Positions 9,213 to 18,333 of a DNA stretch of 24,855 bases are shown here, one piece after another (position 1 is the first letter of the stretch; every line of letters starts with the position of its first letter). Under the pieces are notes generated by a model. The model ran no database searches and was not told the DNA's origin. It saw nothing but the letters and a program-made list of their open reading frames with translations. Source of the DNA: Stentor coeruleus (taxonomy: Eukaryota; Ciliophora; Heterotrichea; Heterotrichida; Stentoridae). The position numbers were made by a program, and so were the translations under genes. The stretch is taken from positions 1 to 24,855 of the forward strand of contig MPUH01001067.1 of the NCBI GenBank assembly GCA_001970955.1, read 5' to 3'.

Positions 9213-11642
9213 ATGGCCACATTTCTAAGGAGGATTGGAACAAAAAAATCTGTATTTTTTGTCGATATAACGATTCATTCTATAAAGCTTTCTCTAAGTG
9301 TAGAGGCTGGAATCAAAATCATTTGGAAAAGAAGTAAGAAATAAGCAGAAAAAAACAGAATTGANAAAAGAAGTAAGAAATAAGCAGAAAAAAACAGAAT
9401 TGAAACTTCAAATAAGCACATAATTTCTCCCAGTTCAGGAGTATTAGAGATAAACGAGACCTTAACTATGATAAATACGATGTATCAAGAAAAATCAGGA
9501 AATTATGTAAAAAAAAACGCTGAGCTAACACTGCAAGCACATATTGACAAGAAGGGCAAGAAAAAATTGGGTGAGGTAAAAATTGACTTATCTGCAATTA
9601 AACAAGGACCGCAGTTTTATCAAATTAGTGACTGTGCAGATAAAAATGCCACTATTTATGCCACAATCAAATTTACTCCTATTGATGAAGGCACTATAGT
9701 AGATACAATAAGTGAAGGCTCAGTTGATTCAGCTATTAGTATGGGCACGGAAGGTGACTATTCAGGTCCTTTATTTAATGAAGAGTCATTCACTGTAGAA
9801 AAGAATTTATCCCCACTATCAAAAACACAAAAGCCTCCTCGTTTCAGAAGGCCGAGAGAAAAAAGTCATGACCTATCAGGGAACTTTGATAATTTAGCAT
9901 TAATCAAAGTCCTTCAAAAAGAAAATAAGCAGGTTAAAGCAGAAAAAGATCAAATTAAACTTCAGCTTGAACTAGTTTCAGAAAAAGCAAAAGAAGAACG
10001 AGAAAAGTATTGTGAATACGTCAGTTCACTAGAAAAAGATCTTGATCAATTTAAATCAAATCATTGTAAATTACAAAGCAAAGTTAATAGATATCAAGAA
10101 AGAAATAAAGAGCTTAAGGTTAAAATTGATGATTCAATAGTAGAATTCGAAGAATATAAGGCTCGATATAGCCACGCAGAGAAGAAAAAAATAAAAGATG
10201 AAGTAAAAAAGCTAAAAATTCAGCTTAATGAGATAGAGTGTGAAAAAACAAAAATAATTGTCCGCTTTGATGAAATTTTAGAAGCAAAAAAGCAAGCAGA
10301 AATTTTAAATAATGTGCTAAAAGAAGCAAATGCAAAAATAATAAAAGAATTAGAAAGCGCAAGAAAAGAATTACTAAGTAATTGTGAGCATAACCTTGAA
10401 CAATCAGAGCCACAAACAAATTTAAAAAAAAAAACTCAAGAGAGCATAAATATTCTAAAAAGAGAATTAAAGGAAGCACATGATGAAAACGAAGAACTTC
10501 GCGAACAACATACTGAGATTATCTCGCAGATGCAACTATTAAAAATTACATATGGAAATACAGAAGAAGCTCTAAAGAGTCAAATTCGTAAACTTGAAAA
10601 TGATCTTAATGACAGAAAAGATGAAATTATTGAGCTTAACTCTCGTTTAGAAGAAGAAGTGCAAAATGCAAAAAAGTTTGAAAGAAAAACAATTTCAACA
10701 AAAGAAGAGACAGAGGAAAAAGTTACAAAGCTTAGCAAGAATATCAAAGTACTTAGTTCAGAAAAGGAAGCACTAGAAGCAACATACTTAAGTTTCCAAA
10801 GAAAATTTGATAGAAATCGTGCTGGCACTGATCCTTCAGCTATTGCTAAACTTGAAGGTACTATCGCTTCAAACCAAAAAGAGATTAGTAAACTTCAACT
10901 TTGTATAAAAGATAACGAAAAAGTTATAAATGAACTAAGAACTATTAAAGAAAGATTAGAAAACGAAAATAGTTTGCTAAATGAGCATATTAAAACTGCA
11001 AAGAGTTGTGAATTTTCTGACCCAGCTTTAGCAGTATTAAAAGACCAAATAGATTATTTAGAAAAAAAAATAGTTGAAACAGAATCATCTTTTGACGAAG
11101 AAAAGTCTGAACTAATTAATCAAATAAGCATTTTAGAAAAAGAGATTGAAATAATTGAAGAAAAAAACAAAGACTTAATTTTATCATTACAAGAAAAAAT
11201 AAGTTTATTGACAGTAGAAAATAAAATGATCAAGGAAAGAATAAATGAGCCTAGAAGTACAACTTCTCAGCAATTTGTAAGTTCAATGAATGAAGAAAAT
11301 TATAAACAACAAATAGAACTTCTAAACATACAAATTCTTGAACTTAAAAATTATTCCAATAAATTAAGTGAAGAACTCAAAATTGCTGAGCATAAGCAAA
11401 TGGAAGGTAAACTTCAAATTTCGAAAAGTGAACTTGATAAAGAAAATTTGCAGATCAAGTATCGTGAAGCACAAGAACAACTTAGAGTGTATTCAGTTCA
11501 ATACACAATACTTGAAGTTGAGCTATATAAAATTAATGAAAGGTTTGGACAATCACTTAATAAGAACATTGAACTTGAAAATGAAATTCAGGACATTAAA
11601 GAGCAAATTTTCTCTCTTCTTGGACCTAAAAAGCATAAATAA
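9213..11642 (+). CDS. NT-C2 domain plus long coiled-coil protein (two exons, interrupted by an assembly gap)
   Basis: NT-C2 (EEIG1/EHBP1 N-terminal C2-like) domains bind membranes or partners and often precede coiled coils. After collapsing the 38-bp duplication around the N at 9365 and removing a 15-base intron, ATG 9213 opens a 791-residue frame. Residues 1 to about 145 carry the NT-C2 features: a VFFVDITIHSI strand, IIWKRSKKN (the family's W-K-R-G-like turn), LQAHIDKKGKKKLGEVKIDL, and an IYATIKFTP closing strand. A Ser/Pro-rich linker follows, then about 550 residues of heptad-rich Glu/Lys/Leu coiled coil to a short basic end (GPKKHK). No motor or kinase domain is present. The Met at 9468 would cut the C2 domain, so 9213 is preferred. 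It could be a basal-body or trafficking scaffold. Confidence 0.8.
9327..9403. repeat. Single-N assembly gap flanked by a 38-bp direct duplication
   Basis: Bases 9327-9364 and 9366-9403 are identical around the N at 9365. Each copy contains a complete 15-base intron. Collapsing them restores the NT-C2 gene. The structure is the same as at 952, pointing to unmerged contig overlaps. Confidence 0.92.
9334..9348 (+). other. 15-base intron in the NT-C2 gene (duplicated at 9373-9387 by the gap)
   Basis: GTAAGAAATAAGCAG, with a CAG acceptor. Its removal joins MATFLRR...IIWKR to KKNRIETSN, which reconstructs the C2-like domain and removes an in-frame TAA. Confidence 0.88.
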
Positions 11643-12320
11643 ATAAGTCGTAAGCTAAATTATATTCCCATTACTCAATAAAGTAATATTTAAATATTAG
11701 GAATTATCGCTTGAATATTGTCTAATCCTTGATAATTTTTTCTTTTATAATATATTTTCGTAATGAGATTTATTTCTCTGTTCATCTTTATTTTTTCTTG
11801 TTTTTCTCTAAGTGGTTTTTTAAATTCTTTATCCTATTAAACGATATTTGTTAATGGACAATTTTTGGTTATTTCATTTGCATATTTTTTGAGTTTACTT
11901 CTATTTCGTACCTTTCAGTTTTTTATTTTTTGCATTCTTCATTAGCGTACTTTTCATTTTCTGTCGAATGCTGACAGTAAGGGCATTAATGATTTTTGCT
12001 TTTACATCTTAAGTATTGCAGTATTCTGTTAAGTTTTTTCCTGATTTCATTTGGAAATCAGCCTAAAGTCATGTTTGAGTTTTAAGTTAAATATATAGGC
12101 AGCATTTCTAAAATCTAAATATAATTTTTTAAAAGCAAGCATATTATAATTAAGTTTGATAAAAACAATTTGATTTTAATCTTCCAAACAAAGTAATCAT
12201 TAATTTTCAAGATATCTTAATTTTCCTGATACTTAATTTCAAGCACAATTTAATCATTGGCATTTTTTCATATGCATAAACTTTAAGTATATTGCTCTAC
12301 ACATAGATGCATCTCTTAAA
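11643..12320. other. Convergent intergenic region, no intact gene
   Basis: This 678-base region lies between the 3' ends of two genes. It is T-rich on the plus strand. The only gene-like signal is the stop-interrupted minus-strand frame listed at 11671-12105; the rest shows nothing. Confidence 0.5.
11671..12105 (-). pseudogene. Possible stop-interrupted zinc-knuckle frame
   Basis: On the minus strand ATG 12105 opens a 144-codon frame to TAA 11671 with no frameshift, interrupted by nine TAA/TAG and two TGA codons. It contains a Cys/His cluster, CKSKNH-stop-CPYCQHSTENEKYANEEC. Reading TAR as Gln and TGA as Trp gives a smooth protein. Against it: the stop density is near what base composition predicts, and my hand count of G by codon position shows no coding bias. 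It may be a decayed gene or chance. Confidence 0.25.
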
Positions 12321-12965
12321 TTATTTGTATATTAGTGACTCTAATCTAAATTTTGCTATCTTGCCAGGCTTTACATGTGAGGATGTTGATCTTCGATGTT
12401 GCTTTCTGTCAGATAGACAAAGCATGCTTCCAACAATCTTAAAGTCGAAATCATCTCTTTCATTTACAGAAATAATTTGGGGCTTTTTACACTTTTTAAT
12501 AGTATCAAACAATTCTCCATCAATCTTCCCAAGTTCGTTTCTGTGGATCTCAGGAATAGTGCAGTTTTGAGTTAAGTCAATTTGCAATACTTCTAAATTA
12601 GGAATTTTAGGAGGTGATAAGTTAAGAATTTTAACTTGATTATCGATTTTGTAGTGATTTATTATTTCAACTGGTGATAGGGCAGTTAGTGCATGAGTTG
12701 CAAGAAAATTATTAAAACTTTCTGATAGTCTTTTAGAATCTGGAAGATTTTTTATCTTTTCTGGACTGATATGAGTCTTTTTAGAAGTTAATTTTGCTCT
12801 AAAAAAAGGTGTTGGACTTAGTCTATATTTTTCTACTTTCAAAGGCTCTGGAGTATAAATTATCTTTTCTTTGTATTTACTTTGATTCCTAAGCTTGTAG
12901 TATTTTATTGATGTTGGTATTTTTGCCTCTAAATAGTAATGATAATTTAAAAAGTTTGCATTCAT
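12321..12965 (-). CDS. Hypothetical protein
   Basis: The product has 214 residues, an ATG start and a TAA stop; no family is recognised. It has no membrane segment or signal peptide. The N-terminal third is Tyr/Lys-rich (YYKLRNQSKYKEK). The middle contains a helical stretch ending LSPVEIINHYKID and a Leu/Pro/Ile segment (ILNLSPPKIPNLEVLQIDL). The end is basic with a Ser/Thr cluster (RRSTSSH). The clean frame and neighbour-like codon use support a real gene. It is divergent from the TTLL gene. Confidence 0.68.
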   Translation of the reverse strand: MNANFLNYHYYLEAKIPTSIKYYKLRNQSKYKEKIIYTPEPLKVEKYRLSPTPFFRAKLTSKKTHISPEKIKNLPDSKRLSESFNNFLATHALTALSPVEIINHYKIDNQVKILNLSPPKIPNLEVLQIDLTQNCTIPEIHRNELGKIDGELFDTIKKCKKPQIISVNERDDFDFKIVGSMLCLSDRKQHRRSTSSHVKPGKIAKFRLESLIYK

Positions 12966-13863
12966 TTTTTTGTATTAAAGAATGACTTAATTGATGAATT
13001 AAAGGTTGAGTTCATATATTGCTAGGATATTTTAACTTTCTTAATATATTTACTTAATTTTTTTGCATGGATCATTTCATAAGCATATCATTCTTAAAAT
13101 ATAATTTTCTAACAAATGGTGTTAGCAGCATAAATCATGATCCAGCATAAAAATGAAATAAATTTTATTGATAGTCACATTAGGATCTTATTTTAGTTAA
13201 ATGATTTTATAAATTGAAGCTTTCTATCATAGGTGTTAACAATTTAATTATCTATGTGGAAAATTTAATTAAGGGAATCTGCAATTTAGGAATCCATGCT
13301 ATAATGATTAAATAATAAAATCTTAATAATTTACTGATTTTTCTAAGCAATAGAAGCAAGCTATTTAGTAAGCATTTAAGGAATATGAATTACTGGATTA
13401 ATCAATAAAAATCAGGATGGACAATTGATATAGATTTTATTAAACTTGATTTTAGGAATTCATAATTTATCATAATGCAAGCCTGTTGAAACAATTAATA
13501 AAATATATTTTTCAAGCAATTATTTTCTCGTTAGCATAACTAATTATCTGTGATTAATTCAATATAAGATCGATTTTATATTATATTTTTTCGATAAATG
13601 CTAGTTGCTATAGATTAAATTTTAAATATTCATTTTTTGCAATATAGAATTATTATATATTAACAATAATAAGCACTTAAGAATTGCACATAATTTAATT
13701 AAGCTGATATTAAGTTTTGAATTTTAATTAATATGATTTTTTTTTAATCCTTGGATTTTGAAGTATTTTTTTTAAGCAAAAGTTATAAAGTTTACGAAAA
13801 GAATAGTAAATAATCATTTTAAAGAGTTATTTGAATATTTTCCCATCTATTAAGAGTTTAAAT
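12966..13863. other. AT-rich divergent intergenic region
   Basis: This 898-base region between divergent start codons is among the most AT-rich of the window, with no frame I trust. AATTTAATTAAG occurs at 13262-13273 and 13692-13703. Bases 13414-13476 resemble 19919-19976 and are listed separately as a dispersed repeat. Confidence 0.55.
13414..13476. repeat. Dispersed repeat copy A (pairs with 19919-19976)
   Basis: This copy shares AGGATGGA, then GATTTTATTAAACTT (13433-13447), 14 partly matching bases, and ATAATTTATCATAAT (13462-13476) with the second copy, in the same order and with the same spacing across the last 44 bases. A five-base length difference lies before the first 15-mer. Confidence 0.55.
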
Positions 13864-15873
13864 ATGGAATTTGCTCCTCTTCTAATCGATCCTCGAGTAC
13901 TCGAAGCCCTTGCAGCTGAAAAACGAGCTTGGAGAGGGATTGACTTAACTAAAACAGGAAATATTGGTGAAGGCCTATACAATAAAACCAGAAACGACTA
14001 CCTTGTGAAGTCCTTCGAAAAATTCAAAAACATTGTGGGAGATACTCAATACTACACAAAATATATAAAATTTCAGCCAGTCAGTGAGGATCAGCTTGTT
14101 AAAACAGCAACCCCATCAAACATGTTCTCAAAGGGTAGTTTTCCTTCTTCTAGACACTTACTCTATAAAGTTCATAAAGCTGAGGCAAAACTTGTTCGGT
14201 CCATACTTGAAAGATCCGGTTTCTGTTATACAGACTCTCATGATTGGAATGTGATGTGGCTTTCTTGCAACGCTAAGTTATACCTTTACGAAGGCTTAAA
14301 TGCAAGTCAAAGAATCAATCACTTTCCTAACTCTTATGAAATCACTCGGAAGGATAGAATGTGCTATAATTTGATGAATATGCAAAAAAAGTATGGTCCT
14401 GCTGAATTCGGTTTTTTTCCTGAGACATATATTATGCCAAATGAATATAATGAGTTTTGCATGAAGTATAGAAACGATAAAGACACGAAATGGATTGTAA
14501 AACCTGCTAATTCCTCACAGGGAAGAGGAATATATTTGTTAGATAACTTTTCAAGTTTAAGGACAAGTGATGCTAGTGTAGTATCTCGGTTTATTCACAA
14601 TCCATTGTTGATAAATGACTTAAAGTTTGACTTAAGAATATATGTTCTAGTTACAAGCTTCGAACCTTTAAAAATCTATGTTTTTGATGAAGGATTGGCA
14701 AGATTCGCAAGTGAAAAATATTCTAATTTTTCAAGAGCTAATAAATTTTCATTCCTCACAAACTATAGTATTAATAAAAACAACGAAAATTTTATCCAAA
14801 ATGAAGACTGTGATAAAGATAATTATGGGCATAAATGGAGTCTTTCAGCTTTAGTGAAGTATCTACAGTCTGCAAATATTGATACTTCAATAGTTATTTT
14901 GAAAATTTATGATCTCATAATAAAAACTGTTATTACAGCGGAAAACACTGTAGTAAATTTAGTTAGAAAGTACAATTTATCTCGAAATAATTGCTTTGAT
15001 TTGTTTGGGTTCGATATATTACTTGATTCAAGTCTCAAGCCATGGCTTCTTGAAGTTAACTTAAGTCCTTCACTCGCTACAGAATCTCCGCTAGACCTGA
15101 ACATCAAAGGTCATTTAGTAGCTGAACTTTTTAATATTATTGGTCTTCGTAACTATGACCGAAGAGCAGAAAGTGCAAAATCATCAAGAGTCAAGTCGAA
15201 TTTTCTCAGACCTTCAACAGCTACTGTTCCTACAAAAGATGATAAGTTAGTCGAAACTTTCAAAGACAGTGCTGAAGAATTTTTGAGAGCTGAACACTTT
15301 GTAAGAATCTTTCCTGTTGAAGGATCCCAATTATATGATAAATATTTTACAGTGCCAAGGAAGGTCAATAAAGGATTGATGCAATTTTTATTTGGCACGC
15401 AGAGTTTAGAAAGAATAGGTCAATTTGTAATAACAGGAGAAGATATGCTTGTAGAATATCTCACTAGAATTGTAAATACTTGCAGTCGAACTCCACTTAT
15501 CAAAAAATGGGAATCGGTTATAACTGAATTTGTCTCTAATGAAATTTGGGAAAAAATTGGATTATTCACTTCTGGATCAACAAGTCTTTTGAAACTCACA
15601 CAGATACTTATGGAACTTAAGAAAAGAAACTTGCAGGTAAGCAAAGAAAATGAAGACCCTTTGCAAAAAGCCAAAATAATCCAAAGATTCACTGCTGGCG
15701 AAATTGAAAATGCATTAAAGAGTAGTAGAGCTGGACTTAATTCTTTAGTTTTATGCTTTTTCAAAGAAGAAGTTGGAATTTTAACTCAAATGCAAACTTT
15801 GACAAGTCAAACACCAAAAAAAGCATATGTTGATCTAAAGTTTGTAATTTCGAAGCATAGATCATTAGAGTAA
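13864..15873 (+). CDS. Tubulin polyglutamylase, TTLL4/5 type
   Basis: TTLL enzymes ligate glutamates to tubulin tails using ATP, controlling axonemal and cortical microtubules. The product is 669 residues from ATG 13864. The ATP-grasp/TTL core spans about residues 105-430: DWNVMW, NHFPNSYEITRKDR, WIVKPANSSQGRGIYL (nucleotide-binding lysine and glycine loop), DLKFDLRIYVLVTS, EGLARFAS, FLTNYSINK, YGHKWSLSAL, and the metal-binding end GFDILLD...PWLLEVNLSPSL. The acidic and Asn catalytic residues of the last motif are intact. After the core, a segment with HFVRIFP matches the region that follows the core in TTLL5, supporting glutamylase rather than tyrosine ligase. The C-terminal 150 residues are helical and lineage-specific. 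No intron is needed. The closest group is TTLL5; TTLL4 cannot be excluded. Confidence 0.93.
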   Translation: MEFAPLLIDPRVLEALAAEKRAWRGIDLTKTGNIGEGLYNKTRNDYLVKSFEKFKNIVGDTQYYTKYIKFQPVSEDQLVKTATPSNMFSKGSFPSSRHLLYKVHKAEAKLVRSILERSGFCYTDSHDWNVMWLSCNAKLYLYEGLNASQRINHFPNSYEITRKDRMCYNLMNMQKKYGPAEFGFFPETYIMPNEYNEFCMKYRNDKDTKWIVKPANSSQGRGIYLLDNFSSLRTSDASVVSRFIHNPLLINDLKFDLRIYVLVTSFEPLKIYVFDEGLARFASEKYSNFSRANKFSFLTNYSINKNNENFIQNEDCDKDNYGHKWSLSALVKYLQSANIDTSIVILKIYDLIIKTVITAENTVVNLVRKYNLSRNNCFDLFGFDILLDSSLKPWLLEVNLSPSLATESPLDLNIKGHLVAELFNIIGLRNYDRRAESAKSSRVKSNFLRPSTATVPTKDDKLVETFKDSAEEFLRAEHFVRIFPVEGSQLYDKYFTVPRKVNKGLMQFLFGTQSLERIGQFVITGEDMLVEYLTRIVNTCSRTPLIKKWESVITEFVSNEIWEKIGLFTSGSTSLLKLTQILMELKKRNLQVSKENEDPLQKAKIIQRFTAGEIENALKSSRAGLNSLVLCFFKEEVGILTQMQTLTSQTPKKAYVDLKFVISKHRSLE

Positions 15874-16417
15874 GGATTATATAGAAAGCAGAAATGTTTC
15901 CGCTCCACTTCACATATTCTTTCAGCATATCGTAATAAGCGTAACTCTATCAGCTCGCATTAAACTAAGAATAAACAACTTTCATTTATGTCTAATTAAC
16001 ACTTTTTATAATATTTTCAAACCTTAATTCACAAGAATTTTTATTTCTCAATTCTTTTCCTATTTTGCAGGCATATGCTTTGAACTTTTTCTATGTGCTT
16101 ACTTTAGAGTAATATTACTAAATGCATATTATATCAAATTAGTCTAATTAGCTAAATTGCCTCAGAAAAAATCTTAAAATTAATAAATAATTCCATGAAT
16201 CAACCTTGAATCATCTTTATTTGAAATCTTAGATGAAAAAACTTTTACACAAAAATTCAGTGATTTTAACTTCATTGTAAAAAATTGTAAAACAGTGAAA
16301 TAATATTATTCAAAATTCAGCGAATTAATCAAGTGTCTCACTCTAAGGTTTATTTTCTATTGACTTTAATAAAGCTCATATTCACTGAAATTTAAGCGAG
16401 ATGCATGAAAAATTATT

Positions 16418-16607
16418 TTACAATTTCTTAAAAGAATAATCACACGAATAGTACCGAAAAATTTGGTCCAATAGGTCTATTCCTGCCAGTGCTTCTTGTA
16501 ATCTTTGATTATTCGAAGCTTTGAATATTATTTCAATTTCTACTTTTTCGATTCTGCTTTCTGAGGGAACTGCTGTATCTATCACATTAGAAATCTCTCC
16601 CACATAA
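16418..16607 (-). pseudogene. Coding-like C-terminal exon, probably of a broken gene
   Basis: About 62 codons, open on the minus strand, end in TAA 16418. They have a clear coding signature: by hand count G is far commoner at codon position 1 (20) than at 2 (7) or 3 (10). The text VGEISNVIDTAVPSESRIEK and the helix QEALAGIDLLDQIFRYY look like a real domain end, but I recognise no family. There is no in-frame ATG. Directly upstream lies an intron-like 15-mer, ATAACTTAAATTTAG (16608-16622), that fits the local intron pattern except for A instead of G at its first base. Upstream the same frame continues to ATG 17449 with many TAA/TAG/TGA. A pseudogene is the simplest reading. Confidence 0.4.
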
Positions 16608-17862
16608 CTAAATTTAAGTTATTCTTGATTAATAACAATGTATGATATTTTTGTGAATTATTTACTTCTTCTATCTTGAGCATTCCTATAGTTGCTGTAT
16701 AGCTGGCTTCTAAGCACTTCAGATTTTTTACTAGTTTATCGAGTATACCAATTATCAGAAAAAATGTGGTAAATAGAATGCTAGGATCTTCTAATAATTT
16801 ATTATCTATATGACAAGGCTTGAAACTACCTCATTTATCGAATCATAAAATATGCTTCAAGCAATATTCATTTTAGTTAGCACAAACAAATGTCCCAACC
16901 CCATTTAGTCATTCTATCTGTATATGATACTTTAAAGATATCTGCTCTTGGAATCTATAAGCAATTCGTTGATTGATAGCTTGTTTTAAGGGCAGTTTAA
17001 CGACTGAAATACACTTTGAATATGATTAGATAGTTTTCTAAACTCGCTAAATTTTTACTTTTGTCTATAGTGTCACCTCTAGAAACTTGCTTTTTGCTAT
17101 GTCATGATTTACATTCATTGTTTATATCAAGCACGAATTCCATATATCATTAATAATCTATTGTTGCTGTAATTCTCGCTTTTTATCTATCCTATCATTG
17201 AGAATGCACTAAGGTAGATTTCAATTCTTAAGTGATTAATAATCTATTCTTTGATTTTTTTTTAGTCATTTTTCTTGTCATTCGTTAGTGAAGCCGACAA
17301 TTTTAGAGAAAATGCTTTTTACTGAAAATAGATCAAATGGATTTTTGAGTTCCGTTGAAGCCAGTTAAAAAAATTGCTTAGTGTAATCGCTGAAAAGATA
17401 GTTTTCTTATATCTATAGCCAACCTTCAATTTTGGAGGCCATTATCCATATTTATATGATGCTAAGCCTAGCATCCTAATTATTTTTTGTAATTTTTGGG
17501 GTTAAATATTCAAAAGTTTGTAAATTTAATTAAACTTAAGACAATCAGATTCGTGAATGCAATTTTAATGTCATTTAAATTTTCCATTGAAATATTCATT
17601 TTATGATAAAAGTATACTAAAAATATATATTGATGATAATCTAAATAATAATTATGTCAGGCTACAGTATAAATTATATATTTAGGTTAATTAATAAATT
17701 GAAAGTGAGTATATAGCCGACCATATAATTTTAGTGTCACTTTGATTGCAATAGATGGAAATTATAAATTTAACTTTACAATACTAAATAATTATTTCTG
17801 AACTATTTGTGGTTTTCTACTTAAATATAGTGTATCCAGTTCATCATCAAAATTAGATTATA

Positions 17863-18150
17863 TTTTGCGGCGAAGACTGCAAGATATTTCATAAAAAAAA
17901 AGAAATTGGTCTTTAAGATGCTCTAGGACAAAAGCATATGCAAACTGAAAAGAACTTTATGGATTAGAGTTATAATCTATAATGCCAAAGTTCCGCAAAC
18001 ATAAATGCAATTTAAGGCACTTAGGCAGGAAATGAATAATCTTTATCAATTCATAAAAAAGCAAAAGCTAAAGTCGATAATAATTCATAGAGTTCATTTG
18101 GCGAAGGAGTAATGCTGAAAATCTTTGGGGTGGCTCTATTTTAGCCCTGA
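17863..18150 (+). pseudogene. Possible gene remnant rich in TAA/TAG at Gln-like positions
   Basis: A plus-strand frame of about 95 codons begins CGEDCKIFHKKKEIGL and includes IHKKAKAKVDNNS and SSFGEGVMLKIFGVALF. It is broken by eight TAA/TAG codons and no TGA before 18148. By hand count G is commonest at codon position 1 (about 27, against 15 and 13). No ATG or family is evident. Other frames of the same stretch also have open runs, so the call is weak. Confidence 0.25.
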
Positions 18151-18333
18151 GAGCTAGAAATTTAGAGAAAATTAATTTTGAGGTAGGATAAATAAATACT
18201 CTTAAAATTTGGCTAAAATCATTTTGGAAATATATGATGTTAATCACAGTAATTGAGACAATATTAGCTTCCATATTATTTTAGCTTATAATTTTTTTAT
18301 AATTAGTTACTAATTAATAGATTATAAAAGGTA

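Larger units (their letters stand above)
15874..18333. other. 2.4-kb stretch without an intact gene
   Basis: This is the largest gap of the window. Bases 15874-16400 and 17460-17850 are plain AT-rich spacer. Bases about 16418-17450 and 17860-18180 are GC-richer, like coding DNA, and hold stop-interrupted gene-like frames (minus and plus strand respectively). No tRNA or rRNA is seen, and I noticed no terminal inverted repeats. It may contain decayed genes. Confidence 0.5.

Noticed and set aside
10225..10828. Two hydrophobic-looking minus-strand frames within the coiled-coil gene
   Set aside because: Leu/Phe-rich text is the expected antisense of Lys/Glu-rich coiled coil.
18068..18274. 68-codon minus-strand frame before the EF-hand gene
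   Set aside because: No ATG-supported context, no family and weak composition; plus-strand frames are at least as gene-like.
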